A DNA stretch of 64,000 bases from Fistulifera solaris (GCA_030295235.1 AP026180.1:124001-188000), one strand, 5' to 3'. Shown: positions 32,073-45,241, counted from the first letter of the stretch. Notes: a model not told the origin generated them from the letters alone. Translations and numbers: made by a program.

Positions 32073-32987
32073 ATGAAACAGACGAGACAACGCAAAAACG
32101 CAAACGGGGGCGCTGCGGCAGCGAATAAAAAGCGCAAGGCCGAGGAAGAAACCCTCCATCAGGACACCGCTAATTCTGGGGTTTCACGCAGCACTAAGAA
32201 ACGAAATGTTTCTCAACAGCCTCTTATCAATGCTGAGACAAATCCAGTCGAAATGGCGTCCCAAAAAAGTACGGCTCGTTCGCGTTCGAAGGATGGCAAA
32301 CCAAAGCAGCGAGTCGAGGAGCCTCGTCCTCCGACTCCCAAACAATATTCGTTAGCCTGGCTGTATAAGGCGGCAGGTAGAAGGGAGAAAGGAGCCGATG
32401 AAACGGAGCTCATAGTGACCTTACGAATGAAAAAGGCAAACGATGTGAAAGGATGGCTTCGAAATATAGAGCACGAACTCGACCCGCAATCAACGCCACC
32501 CAACTTTATCTCGACACAAGCGACACCGCGTCTCCATCTTACGGACAAGGAGCGAGAAAAAGCATACAAGTTACTGCTTCTCGTCAAGCCTCATTTCGAA
32601 GCAATCAAGCTTGTTGCTCATGCGTGGGGTATCGGCCGAAAGGCGATGGAACGATGGGAAAAGAGGGCAGTCGGTAGTCAAGGCATGACCATACAACGCA
32701 AGAAACGGTGCGATGCCGGAAAGACCCTTCTTAACTCGGAAGAGAAACGTCGCTCTGTATACACGCCAAAGTTCATCTTTGCCAAGCTTTTGCGTGAGCG
32801 CAATCCGGGGAAGTCATTCCGACAGGAAGATATCGATAAAGCTTGGGAAGTTGCTGATGAATCAACGAAGAAGGAGTGTTCCGATTTGAGAGATAAATGG
32901 TTGAAGGAAGGTCCTCCTATCAGTATGAGCCACGAAATCTCTAAGGAAAGCCATGACGCTGTCTCAGAAAACCAATTGGAACTTTGA
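32073..32987 (+). CDS. Orphan basic protein, possibly mobile-element-associated
   Basis: A single intact frame of 304 residues from ATG 32073. The first 95 residues are highly basic with nuclear-localisation-like runs (NKKRKAEEE, STKKRNVSQ, RSRSKDGKPKQR). The remainder has LAWLYKAAGRREKGADE, LKDKEREKAYKLLLLVKPHF-like helices, AHAWGIGRKAMERWEKRA and a C-terminal FRQEDIDKAWEVADESTKKE. The last segment faintly recalls an HMG- or MADF-like helical unit, but I do not recognise the family. It sits between two inverted copies of a dispersed repeat (31665-31725 and 33358-33420), so it could be cargo or an accessory protein of an element. No transposase is nearby. Confidence 0.65.
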   Translation: MKQTRQRKNANGGAAAANKKRKAEEETLHQDTANSGVSRSTKKRNVSQQPLINAETNPVEMASQKSTARSRSKDGKPKQRVEEPRPPTPKQYSLAWLYKAAGRREKGADETELIVTLRMKKANDVKGWLRNIEHELDPQSTPPNFISTQATPRLHLTDKEREKAYKLLLLVKPHFEAIKLVAHAWGIGRKAMERWEKRAVGSQGMTIQRKKRCDAGKTLLNSEEKRRSVYTPKFIFAKLLRERNPGKSFRQEDIDKAWEVADESTKKECSDLRDKWLKEGPPISMSHEISKESHDAVSENQLEL

Positions 32988-34165
32988 TGAAACTAATGCA
33001 ATTTGCGGTTGAGTAAAATTTGTGAGTGAATTTTGCTGCTGCGTCAAATTAAATAATACTAATAGTGTAGTTGATTGTCTTTGCAGAAGATCAACATACA
33101 TTTCTACTAGGTTTTATGTCTTCGTAATGATACGATGAAAATTTAATGCTTTGGACTTTGGACCCGAATACCAAGTGCTATCTGCATCGTTAAAGTTCCT
33201 ACGGGGCCCATGTGAAATTCGCGTAGACATGCGAAACGTTGTATCGTCGCTCTTTTTTTTAACATTTTAATTTCGAAAGAGTAGTCTCTAGCCATGTTAG
33301 TTCATGTTTTTATGGCATTGCAGTCGAGCATACACGAAAAATGAAAGATATCGAAATATGTAACATCCGGGTTCCCCCTCTGTCGATAAATTTCCCTACG
33401 GGGCTCTACGTGAGACGCACGTAGACATCCGCAACATCGCATCTGTCGTCTTTTTCGTGTCTTGGCGTTCCAATTAAAGTTCAATCTTACCTGTTGGCTC
33501 TATGATTGCTTGTTGAGTCATATTACGATGAATTCGGATGCTGTCGAACCCGAAAATCGATGAGGTCCAATCGGATGAGTTCCGAATTTTAGCTGCATCG
33601 ATAAAATTCCTACGAAGCCTACATGAAAGTCACGTAGACATTCGGAAGAATGAAAATTTCGTAGTTTTTATCAAGCCGGCATGAAATGTGAGTTCTTGGT
33701 CTATGTTGGTACAAGATAACATCTTGAAAAGCCATGTATCTGTTTTACTTTTAATCAGACTGGATTGAGCCTTAGCTGATTTTTTTCAGGTCATGATTAA
33801 TGATTAATGTTGAGTCATGATAGGAATGTGGAACTTCAATTATTGCATCATTTTTTACCGTTGCTGCGATGATGACGGCGCCTCGATTTCGTCATCGCAT
33901 CACTTTTCACGTAGCTCTGGTACTGAAAGAGCGTGCGTGAAAAAGTACTCAAACGAGAATCCTTCCACCTTATTTTTTTTTCTCCTTCATCGGCATGCGC
34001 GTTCCAACTGGACTGACCCGCGCACAGAAAAGAATACGTGGTCCATTTTTTTTTGTTGTTTTCTCCTCCTCCTTTGCAAGAGAACAAACACCTTCTTGTT
34101 GTAACAACATCTGCTGATATTCTTCTTCTTTTACAGTCTCTCTTCGCTCTTTCAACGACAACAAC
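32988..34165. other. Intergenic with three inverted repeat fragments
   Basis: Three related fragments lie at about 33150-33240, 33358-33440 and 33530-33650, each with a GATAAA-TTCCTACG-like core followed by ACGTAGACAT. They match the reverse complement of the inner part of the 29-31 kb repeat units. The last 350 bp before the desaturase shows no feature I can name. Confidence 0.65.
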
Positions 34166-35462
34166 ATGGGCAAAGGAGGTCAAAAGTACAAACGGTGACT
34201 TCATCGTCGTCGGTGAACCATAACGGTAGCTGGGAATCTCCTTACAAACCGCTCGACAAGAATGCTCCCGAACTTCCCTCCAAAGGACAAATTAAAGCTG
34301 TTATTCCCAAAGAATGCTTTGAACGTAGTTATTTCTGGAGTCTCTTTTATTTGGCGCGAGATACGGCCATGGCGGTCGGCTTTGTGTACGCGACGAGTCA
34401 AGTTCTTTCGACCGAACTGCCTCCTTTGGCAGCCAATCCGACGGCTCTCCTCGATTTAGCGCTCTGGGCCTTTGGTTGGTCGTTTTATGCCTTTTGGATG
34501 GGCACGATCATGACCGGTCCTTGGGTTTTGGCACACGAATGCGGACACGGAGCCTTTTCTCCTTCGCAAACCTTTAACGATATCATCGGCTTTGTCTTGC
34601 ATCAAATCTTGTTGGTTCCTTACTTTGCCTGGCAATACACTCACGCCAAACATCATCGTCGCACCAATCATTTGACGGATGGCGAATCGCATGTCCCATC
34701 GACCGCCAAAGACAACGGTTTGGGTGCCAACAACGAGCGATTGTCCTTTTATGCCGTCTATCATGAAGCCATGGGCGATGGTGCCTTTGCCGCCTTTCAA
34801 GTGTGGACGCACTTGTGCATCGGCTGGCCGTTGTATTTGTTGGGACTCGCATCGACCGGTAAACTCGCTCACAACGGAGAACCCTTGGAGGGACGCATCG
34901 CGGATCATTTTCGACCCACGTCGCCCATGTTCCCTGCCAAGGTTAGTTTCAAGATTACACTTTCCACTGTGACCACCGTCGCCACATTGATCGGATTGTG
35001 CTACGCAAAATACCAATACGGCATTCTCCCCGTCGTTTTGTGGTATTGGGGTCCGTACAACTTTACCAACGCCTGGCTCGTCCTCTACACCTGGCTGCAA
35101 CACACCGATCCCTCCATTCCGCATTACGGTGAAGAAGAATGGACGTGGGTCAAGGGTGCACTCAGCACCATTGATCGGGATTACGGCATTTTCGATTTCT
35201 TCCATCACACCATCGGTAGTACGCACGTCGTGCACCACTTATTTCACGAAATGCCCTGGTACAATGCGGGCATTGCGACACAACACGTCAAGGCGTATTT
35301 GGAACCACTGGGATTGTACAATTACGATCCGACGCCGTGGTATCAGGCCATGTGGAAAATTGCCAAGACGTGCCATTATGTGGAAGACGATAAGGGCATT
35401 CAATATTTCAAATCGTTGAACGATGTGCCATTATCGAATGGCAAAAGGCCAAGAAGGCGTAA
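34166..35462 (+). CDS. FAD2: Microsomal delta-12 fatty acid desaturase
   Basis: The start is ATG 34166 (MGKGGQK), the same opening as the Phaeodactylum enzyme. The frame breaks at AAA 34190-34192 right after it, and at CC 35428-35429 near the end; one more base in each gives 432 residues ending VPIIEWQKAKKA. The three histidine boxes are HECGHG, HAKHHRRTNH and HVVHHLFH; the two membrane-helix pairs lie between them. The enzyme converts oleate to linoleate on phospholipids in the ER, feeding EPA synthesis. The C-terminal KAKKA could serve ER retention. Without repair, the long frame would start at a GTG and end in an Arg-rich tail foreign to the family. Confidence 0.93.
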
Positions 35463-36575
35463 CAGAATTGGCATGGTATACGTACGTACGTATAATTCGT
35501 CACTTAAATAGTAAGAGTAGAAGGAATTGAAAATATCGGTATAACATCATTATACTCTATAACTTAGGTTAGAGCTTGTTTAGAGTTAGAAAGAGCACGA
35601 GAATTGAGACAATAAGCCTGCAGACCCTAGATGACAGATATATTGTGAAAAAATACATTCTGATGAATGCTTTCCTAGTTTTTCGTTAATCACTTTGCCT
35701 CGAGCCTCAAGCAAAGAGATTTAAGTCCTCAAGCTATCGTTCGTCTTTCAAGGAAAACCGACAACATTCGGGACTGAAAACAGTTGAGTCGTTCGTCGGA
35801 AAAAAAGTAATATACTATCTGCTTCATACTGAGCAATATCTTCTTACGGAGGAGTTTTTTGTAAAGCCGATAACGCTGCATCCCCACGTCATGTCAAAAT
35901 CAACAGCGCTGTAACAATTTAGTTCGATCTACTAAGAAATGTCTTGTCAGAATAGCTCCCGCCTCGTCAACTTGCTTTCGTTATGTGTCTTTGCTGCTTT
36001 GAAGTGTAAACCGTGCGACGGACGGTCGTTCCACGAACTTGGGATTACCACTACGATTCTATACACTTTGACACGACACACCCGATATTACTCTCGATTA
36101 TGAAGTAGTCTGGTCTGGGGGGAGAACGTGTCACACTCGTGAATGACGTAAACATTCGGGCGCGCCAAGTTACTACTTAGAGGACCATAAAAATAGCTAA
36201 GCGCGATTGGTGTACTGTTGGAGTATCACTGCTCAACTCCTAACGTACCCAACGGATCAATTTCGTCGGCCCTTTTCTGTACAAAACGAGGTGCACATGA
36301 AAGGGGGGAAAACTCGTCTCTTCGGCAAACGCCAAATCATCGAATCTGAATGCTGTTGTTGTTGTAGAATAATACCCTTTTACGCTTCGAGTCATTCATT
36401 TATTAATAATTGAATCAACAATAAACAAGTTGCGGCAATTCTATTAGTAGCCGCAACGTTGATTGAGACAAATTCGTACAACATCGAGCTCTCGCAAACG
36501 ATCCTCGGAGTGAAGCCTTGCTTCTCGTTCATTGTAACCTATCATTCTTTGTTTCTCTATCAAACGAACTATAAT
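35463..36575. other. Intergenic, 1.1 kb
   Basis: No gene recognised. The word GAACGTGTC at 36124-36132 matches seven of nine positions of the iron-response element ACACGTGYC described in Phaeodactylum and lies about 440 bp before the FEA1-like gene; this is weak evidence. Confidence 0.45.
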
Positions 36576-39500
36576 ATGACAATCCGAAGGAGCTTATTCG
36601 CTCTCTTGGGCATGACTTGCTTGTCGTACGGCTTTATTACGCAAGATGGCAATGGATTCAAGGTGACGAGCGATGTGACCGAAACGTAAGTGACTTTCTG
36701 ATGAATCCAGTTCTTTTGACATAAACGCACTCATTTCGTATTTTTATCGTAATAGAATGAACTTGGCACTCGATATAAAAGCCATGCGTCTCGCGGGAAA
36801 TGATTTTGCGGCCAAAATGGACATTTACGTCAACGGAACGAACGGGTCGGACTTGACCTTACAAATATTGAGCAAGGGCGCTTCGCGACGATGGCCCGAC
36901 AGTCCTTTTACAATATCTATCGCCACGAATTCACGGTACTGGGACAAAAACAAGAACACGATACGTTGGGAGATTTTGATGGTGCGCCCGCGGAAGAATA
37001 TGCCGATCGATTGGTCCTCGATTTGTTTGAATTGAAAGTCGAACACATTGAAGCGGAAGCCACGGTGATTTTGCACGTCATGATGGCGTACCTTAGCGAA
37101 CTCTTTGATATGGTACAAACGTGTTATGCCGTGGCGGATGGTACATCCTCCAATATCAACGATGATACCAACAAAATGCTCCTACTCCTGGATCAAGCGG
37201 CCGCTCTTTATGTCGGAGCCGAACAAACACGCGGTGAATCGACGGGGTTTCTCTTGTACAATTTAGCGCAAGTCACGGGAGCATTCTTTGGACAGGATAC
37301 CGATGGCGTGGAAGTCAAAATCAATCGATTGGTCATTGAACTCTTGCACAGTTTGCAATCCAAAATTAGTAGCGGTACTTGCGCTAGTATGGAAGGATAC
37401 GTTGTCATTCGTGAAGAAGTCAAACTCTTGGTCAAATACACCAATACGATTCTGGTACAAATGATGCTACATCACATTCAGGAAGATACCGAAACTAAGG
37501 CGGATTTTGTCGAATTATATGCCTTGGCGCTCATGCCGCAAATCGCCATTTGCGATGACGCAGCGCATGACATCTTACTCAACTCGGTCGTCGGAGAAGG
37601 TCTCAACGATTCGAATCAAGCCACTGTGATCTCGACGCTGCAAAGTGTGTACGACTGTCTCAATATTAATTGTGAATTGGTGGGTGATTATCAAGGAGAT
37701 CGCCTCTCGGCATGTAGCGACACGGTAACGTCCTTTCCTGCATTGGTGTCGTATCAACCGACCAAGGACGTACGCAGCAAATCATACATCGATCGAGACA
37801 TTCGGCAAATGAGTATATTCATGGCTTACGGAGACTTCAAGACAGCGTACGATTGGTACCGATTTGGCTGGAACAGCAATGTCAAGTTAAGAGACTTTGC
37901 ATTGAACGCAAAAGGCGATTCTGTCGATCTGTACATGGAATATTTTACCGACGAACGATACTATCCCGACAACTTGCTGAGAAATGCTTTCCAACAGAGT
38001 GCCCCCTTTCAAATGGCATCCGATAAACAACGCGAAAGTTTGATCAAAGGTACCATTAGTGGCATACTCATGTTTTGGGCTGTCGTCGATAGTCTGAATC
38101 AAGCGGGACAGAACTGTGACGCCGGCAACGTCGACGCCGCTACCGAATACTGGGACACCGCTGCGGCATATTTCGTGGGATCTGCGGAAGGACAAGCACA
38201 AATGGGTGAAGATGGAGGCCAGCTTCTGTTTGGCGTGGCCAAAGACATGTGTACGGGTTTTGAAACCTGTGAACCCGATATTGGTTCTACTTTAAATGCT
38301 GCTGTGATGGCATCCTTCAAGACCGGCCAGTCCATGCTGACGGAAGGTACCACCAACTGCTTCGGAGTAAAAGATCTTTCCGGAGACATGGTTATTGAAA
38401 TTACGAAAATCTTAGTCCAAGCAACACTCTGGCACGCAGCACGAGTATCCGAAGGTTTGCAAATGGCACAAGGGTCCCTTTTGGCGTATTCTCGATCACT
38501 ACTTCCTGGCGTTGAGGCTGCGAACCCTACAGCCGCCGCTACTATTGACAGCAATACCAATTACTTTTTCGAAGCCAGTACAACCACCGACATGCCGGCT
38601 GTAGTGAATGCTTTTTCCCAGTCCTTTAGTCAGATGGAAATAAATTGTGCTGATATCGGGGACATTACGGTCAAAGGACAAAGGGCGGTGTTTGTGTTGG
38701 AGATCAATTCTTATCGACACCAACGATGGCTCCAAATCCGGCCCCAAGTGTTTCCGCTCCACAAACTCCTCCGGCTGAATATCCTGTCGACTCTCCTGTT
38801 GATGACGATTCGCCGACGCGAGCACCTAACTTGCCTGAAAGTCGTGTTCCTATCTACATACCAGATGCGCACGAAGGCGGTCTTGCATGGGGACGCTATA
38901 TATTTTCCGACGAAACGATTGCACAATCTGATTCTCTCTTTACTCTGGATATTCGAGACATGCACGACGCTCCGACTCCCCTGGATGCGCTGCTTGTTTA
39001 CAACCAAACGTCAAGGAACAGCGACGGACTCTCGCTCACTGGCAATTCGTCGATAAGCAGTCTAAAAGAATTCAGCACCGAAGCATCGACATTCATGTCG
39101 CAAGATCCCATGTACAATTTCTACAGGATTGCACTTTATGAGGATGAAGCGTTTGATGACATCGTCAATGCCGCGGGATGGCCATTTGGTAATGCCGTAG
39201 TCGAGCTGGCTCTGGCTCCAAAGAACGGAAACGACCCTGTTTTAGCCTCTAAGGCAGCAGTGGTAATGAACATATGGATGATGATTGTGCATCGGCTGTA
39301 TGAATCCGCTCGACAGTGCAGAGCGAACTCTTGGTCGCCTAAGTGGATTGACTCCGCTGTCGCTCTCTGGATTGGACAGCAGCAAGGAGAAGGAAAATAC
39401 AACAGTGGATGGAGTATGTACAGAGTCGCGCAAGATGCTGCCATGTTTTACGGGAATAGCGAAGGTGAAGCAATATCAAACGGAGAAGTGCTCACGCTTC

Positions 39501-42500
39501 TAATCGCACTACAACAGGAAGGCACAAAATGTGACGGATCGTCTGAATCATACCTTTCCTACAAGTTTTTGGTCGACGAAACGATACGCGTGATGTCCAC
39601 CCCTCTCTTACAGAATCTTCTGTATCACATGAGCGAAGACAACTTTGAATATGTCGAGCTGTATGCGTTAGCCTTCATTCCGCAAGCGCTATCTTGTAAC
39701 GAGGGTTGGTATTTCAACTTAAGAGATTCGTTGTACGAGAAATTCGAAAGAAACACAAGAATCAATGAACCTTTCATCGAGATCTTTTCTGACGTTTTGA
39801 TATGCCTGAAAATGGAATGCTCAGACCTGGGTAACATATCCACCGCGGGCGCTTTTCTGAAGGACCTTGTTACTGGCCTATGTGGCCGTCTGGAATCCGC
39901 TGCAACAGATAAAGTATTGGCTGGATATGCAATCACAAGTTCTTATGGAGAGCTGGAACGCATCGATCTCGATATTCATCAGATTGAGCTTTTCATGCGG
40001 ACATCCTCCTATGACTTAGCCAGCGACGTTTACGTCAATGGCCGCAACATGATAATCACAGGAGCCCGTGATCTGCACTCACTTAAGGACTTTACAGATT
40101 CCATTGCATCGATGAATACCGGGGGTCTCTTTCAAAAGTTCAAGTCGTACTCAAACGCTGACTCGGACAGCTTCATTACGGATCAAGCACTATCATTACT
40201 TGATGGAGGTGATGGCACTCGTTATGACGGTGCATCGCGGCGGCAACTTTCTGAAGCAATGCTCCGACATTCCCAGACAACTGTCGCTCTATTATTGTTT
40301 GTCGGCAAAATGTATGAAGCTGTAGGAAAATGTGAAGAAGCGGGTGGACAGCAGCAAGTGGACGAAGCTGCGGCCTTCTTCATAGGATCTATGGAAGGTA
40401 GACGTACGGGCGGTGACATTACCAAGCATGGCAAGCTGATGTATGCTCTGGCAAATGAGATGTGCTCTTCCTTTGAAGAATGTACCAATAATGAAGAGGC
40501 CAAAAGCAACGAATTCATTCTATTTGCCTTGAATGATTTAAAACAAGCTATCACAGAAGGCAAATGCGAACAGGCAAAGTCCAAATTGGAAGAAAGCATC
40601 ATTCCGAATTTGTATATCTCTACTATTCAAGGAACGTTGCTTTTGCTGAGATCAACTCTGAGTTGCCACCACAAACAAACGATTCTACTTTAGCTGCTGG
40701 CGATATGCTCGCAAAATCAATCTTGCCAGTGGTCGCAAATATTTCATCCAGCAGTGCTGCTATCATAAGTGAAAATATGGAATTCAGTCTTAGTAACAAG
40801 CCTGTCAAGGATGGCGCCGAGGCTGTCTTCGATGCATTCGCATCTGTCTTGAATTCCACTGGTATTGGGTGTTCTCAAATCGGTCGCTTGGGCGTTTACT
40901 CAACTTGCAGTGTCGGCGATGAAGGCGAACAGCTCGATCCCGAAACGCCAACAAATCTCGGCAAAGGTCTTTACGTGACGACAACGTATGTCCAAGACAG
41001 AGCGGAGATCGGTCTTGATGTGAAAGATATGCTAGACTTGTTGAATACCGGTGATCGCGAGGATCAGGCACTCCTTGTTTATCAGGAAGGAAGACATTCG
41101 GATGTTTATGACAGCGAGGGCAGAGAGTGGACCTTCGGTCGCTAGGCGGATTTTCTTTAAGTGCTAACACGTCGAACCCACTTTACACAATGGCGGTGTA
41201 CGCGCTTCGAGGTCCAAATGGCATGTATCGTGACAGAGATGCATGGCTCTATGCGGATACTGTTGTTAGAGAATCGTTATCAAAGTCCACAATTGCTGCT
41301 GAAGCAGCTGTCGCGCTGAATCTTTGGATGGAGTTAGCAAGAGAGCTTTACAGCACCTTTACGTTGTGCAAAGAGAGCAAAGTGACCGATGAAGATGGGA
41401 TCCATTCCATTGACGAAGCGGTGGCCTATTGGATCGGTGATGGACAAATAGCTGGTGAATCCCAGAAGGGTCATCTTCTTTACGCACTTGCCGAAAAAAT
41501 GGCAGAAAATTTTGGACTAGACGAAGCTGGACAATCTAGGACCAACGAAAACATCTTGCGCCTCTTTCATGAAGCGAGAATTGGAAGTTGCCTCACCCGG
41601 AGCTTGCAAGGATAGAGCTGCTATTCACCGTGTTCGGCATGTGGTAAACAAGATTTTGTCACAAATGATCGTATTAAACATTCAAGCTTTGATCCATTAT
41701 CTCCGAGTCGACGACCGTGACCGAGTATGGGTGTATGCACATGGTGTCGTTCCATTGATTGCTGGTTGTAGTCCGGCTGCATTCGAGTATCTTCGAAAAG
41801 AACTTCTTGAAGATCAATACATCGCCAGTGATGTTGAAAGTATCATACAGCGCATCTATTCAGTTTTCCCATGTTTTGGACTTCAATGCGATGACATCGG
41901 TAAACATTCAACAGAGACGACCTCGTCTTGCACCGACCCGCCAGCACGAACGCCGTTAGCAGGATACAAGCCATACAGTGATGTTTCTGAAGAATCAAAA
42001 ATAGACTTAGATATTTTGGAAATGGGCATTATGATGGAAATGGAAGCTTACGAAGCTGCCGAAGATCTATACTTTTACGGAAAGCATGTTTCTTCAGCGT
42101 CTGATGGAGGTCAGACCGCGTTGAGTCTGCAGTCTCTAGCTACCCTCTCCGACCGATCAAAGGCTCCAGAACTTGAAGCGTTCAAAGTATATTTTGGCGG
42201 AGACGAGAAATATGCCGATTCCATTATTGCTTCGCTGTTCTCTAGTGACAGCAAGTACGACAAGACCGAGCGTCGTGTCATTGCCACCGGAGTCTCCCAG
42301 TACCTGGTTATGTATGCTGCTATTTTGGATTCCATGTACGAATCAATTGAAAATGCGAGTCTTCTGAAACAAGCGATGTAGATGCCGCAATCCACTCGTG
42401 GGATAAAGCTGCAGCTTACATCACGGGTCACCTTGAGGGCTACGATGAAGACGGATCTTCGGAGGGGCTTTTCTTGTGGGGTTTGGCCTCACAAAGCTGC

Positions 42501-43235
42501 GAAGAATTTGGCACGTGCTCCACCGAAACTCCTGGCTCGGCTATCGTTAATGATAAAATATCCACGATTCTTTACTCAGGCCGCGGCGCGATTCTTGGTG
42601 GCAATTGCGCGGAGCTGCGCAAAGCGAGATCTCAACTTATTCCTCTACTCCAGACACCTCTTATTCAGGCATCGCTCAGCTCTCTTACCAAGCTTAATAC
42701 GAGAAACGGTGCTTCGGACTCTTTACTTCACGCTGAAGCCCATGTGCGTTCATTGGCGATCCTTCCCTCGATAGCTGAGAAGGACCGGGCAAGTGCTGAT
42801 ATAATCAGCAAGAACATGGGCATTGACAACACGGCTTTGGTTGACGGCGTCCCTGTCGTAGCATCCGCTTTCGCCGCTTCGATTAGCAAACTCGGTATTG
42901 ATTGCAACAATGTTGGACAATCGAAAACAATTGACGCGTGCACAGGCGATGTAAAAGGAATGAGTACTGGTGCAATCATTGGGATTGTGCTGGCACTTAT
43001 CGTTCCGATTATTGCAGGATGGTTCATCATTCGACGCAGAGGAAGGAAAACGTCTGAAGAGCTTACGGCGTTTGTGCCTCCAAAAGGCGAGTTCAACCAC
43101 GACAGCAACGCGGATTCGGAACCGGAGCAGCCTCGGTCAGACAGCAATGGCAGTAAAGGAAATAGCGAGAGCGCGAACTACACTATTTCCGACGACGACG
43201 ATGGCGTCAGCACTACCGAACCCGATATCGTTTGA
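36576..43235 (+). CDS. Giant six-repeat FEA1/phytotransferrin-like surface protein
   Basis: Exon 1 (36576-36685) encodes a signal peptide (MTIRRSLFALLGMTCLSYGF). A 70-nt intron ends at 36755. The long exon breaks at six runs: GGG 36876, GGG 38683, TTTT 40641, GGG 41118, TTT 41565 and AAAA 42350. Five need one more base and one (41565) needs one fewer; repaired, it encodes 2,197 residues. Six modules of about 340 residues follow, each with IDLDIxxM, AxDxYxxGxN, a YYxD/YFGG segment, Wx(D/E)xAAxYxxGxxEG with LLxxLAxxxCxxF, a TxNC or GxC helix pair, and a closing Cys pair (CADIGD, CSQIGR, CDDIGK, CNNVGQ). This fits the algal FEA1/H43 fold, related to ISIP2/phytotransferrin iron-uptake proteins. 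A transmembrane helix (IIGIVLALIVPIIAGWFII) and an acidic cytosolic tail end the protein. The iron role is inferred. Confidence 0.65.
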
Positions 43236-43459
43236 AGATCCGATGTTGATGTTTCGTTAGATGAGTCTACAACAATGGCTCGACTGGTTTGCGATCCAAA
43301 AGGATGCGTGACCTTCGGGCAAAATATTTCAAATGTTTAAAAACGGAGGAGCCACTTGGGCTTGAGCCACTTCAACGTCAGACTTAATCATCTATGGAAA
43401 TGGCGTCACGTTAAAGTTCTAGAAAGTGTTTTGCTTTAATATTGAAAAGTATCGTACAG

Positions 43460-44284
43460 TTATAATTTCATGTTGAGAAGAAAGTCTGGGAATGAAACAT
43501 CTATCTTTTCGCTGTCCCTCAGAGTGCTCTGGGGTCTCGGTAGCGTGTCACATGATCCATTGTTTGTCAAACCGACGACAATATTAGAGCAATCGAAGCT
43601 CACACCGCCGTTCTCACAAAACTCACACGAGTTACACGGGTAATCAGCCAGACTGACTTCACACCCGCATAAACTTGCGCTTTCAGCGAAGGTACTAGTC
43701 GCATTCGACTCGTTCACGGGCTCGCTGACAGGTTCTTCCTCCCCCAAGCATACGTCAAATCCAAAATTCAATGTTCCAACATTGATCGGACCGATGCTTA
43801 TATCCGCGAAAAAGACATTTTTTGTCAAATATTGATCGTCAAAGTCCACAATCACTTCGAAACCAGGAGTAGTGCATATTCTTCGCGTTAATGGGTCACA
43901 TAATTCGTCCGTGTAGATTTCAACTTTAACCTGTCGCTCGATCAATAGAGGGATCAGCAACATGGTTTCGCAATTGATGGATCCTCTGAACTGGTCCTCC
44001 AGCAGTTTGCATGGTCGTAACAAATCAAACCACCTCGGCAATAAAGAAAGCTGGCCGCCATCTGACTCATCACCGTTTGAATCACCACCATCGTCAACAG
44101 CATCGCCACTGTCTTTCTTGGTGCTTTTCTTTTGAGCCGACGCGTTGGGTGAATTTCGAACAATATGGTTGAGCTTCCTTGCTGCACCTCTCACTCTGGA
44201 TGCCGACTTTTCGTCAACGACTCCTCTGGCTTCACCAGCGAGCGCCCATAAAAGAGCCAGTAGAAAAGACAGTTTGTTTATCAT
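43460..44284 (-). CDS. Secreted Cys-rich protein, unknown
   Basis: A single frame of 274 residues from ATG 44284. It has a clear signal peptide (INKLSFLLALLWALAGEARG), then a charged linker (KKSTKKDSGDAVDDGGDSNG), then a globular region with LLRPCKLLEDQF, a set of beta-like stretches (VKVEIYTDELCDPLTRRIC, FEVIVDFDDQYL) and a Cys-rich end (SLCGCEVSLADYPCNSCEFC). Two NxS/T sites lie in NESNATST. I do not recognise the family. It converges on the giant FEA1-like gene with about 220 bp between the two stops, so both cell-surface genes may share a terminator region. Confidence 0.72.
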   Translation of the reverse strand: MINKLSFLLALLWALAGEARGVVDEKSASRVRGAARKLNHIVRNSPNASAQKKSTKKDSGDAVDDGGDSNGDESDGGQLSLLPRWFDLLRPCKLLEDQFRGSINCETMLLIPLLIERQVKVEIYTDELCDPLTRRICTTPGFEVIVDFDDQYLTKNVFFADISIGPINVGTLNFGFDVCLGEEEPVSEPVNESNATSTFAESASLCGCEVSLADYPCNSCEFCENGGVSFDCSNIVVGLTNNGSCDTLPRPQSTLRDSEKIDVSFPDFLLNMKL

Positions 44285-45241
44285 TGTCAAAAGTCGCTTT
44301 TTATAGATCGATTAACGAATATGTGAGGATCGTGCACGAATTTCTGTCGTTGTCGTGTCGAGAAAAATCGTCTCGTGTTTCATTCTTTGCGGATCTTGTG
44401 AGCGCATCGGTTGGGCTTCTTTACGAGAGTCATTTTCTGGTTAGCTACAGTAGTAACACTCGCTTCGAAAAGACTCACAAGATTTTATATGATGGTTTAT
44501 GTAGATTACTTTTTGCGATCAGTACCTCAATGCTATAGTGCGAGGTGCGAGTACCAGATAGAGGTAGTCGGTCATAAATGAAAAATCCTTTACAAGACAA
44601 CTTTGATACGTGCAAGAAAAAAAGATCGCCGGTCACTTTTTATCACGTTTCTCTCCAAAGACGAGATCCATCATCCCATCATCGTTCACCATTCCCTTTT
44701 CATGAATTCTAATACTGAAGAGCCTCTCAGACAATGATGTGACAGTGTTAAAGAGACAACGAATGACAAATTTGCACAACCAGCCAGTGCCGACTCCTCG
44801 TTTCTCATGCTGATAGATCGATCGATATTGATCGACTGCCTGGTATGAATGTCAACCCGACTGAAGTCGTTATGAGGCAACGCCGTCGCGGTAATGGGTC
44901 AACATGGATAGTATTTGTTTAGCGTCAAAGGAATTAATAAACTTGTTGAGAGCCGAAGCGATCTTCGTCACAAATCTTCATTGAAAAGTAGACAATTCAT
45001 GCAACGGCAATTAAAAGAATTTGAATGCTTATTTCATAAGTAAACCGTGTAGACATAGGTAAAGCAGCTTTCACGACAGAGCCACTCATGAAGGATTTAC
45101 TCAATGATTGAGACTCGATTTGATTTCTACAAATTAAAACTACAGGTACGAAGAACTACCTTTCGCTCACTATAGCCTTTAACTCTAGATCAAATATTTT
45201 ACGCAAGTTTAAATATTCATTTTCTAATACAAAATTGAAAT
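44285..45241. other. Intergenic, 0.96 kb
   Basis: No coding or repeat feature seen. Short open frames lack any family signature. Confidence 0.5.

Noticed and set aside
34195-35511. Desaturase starting at the GTG at 34195 and ending in RPRRRNRIGMVYVRTYNSS.
   Set aside because: The conserved MGKGGQ start lies at 34166 and the family-like end VPIIEWQKAKKA is one run correction away, so the long unrepaired frame is not the natural one.
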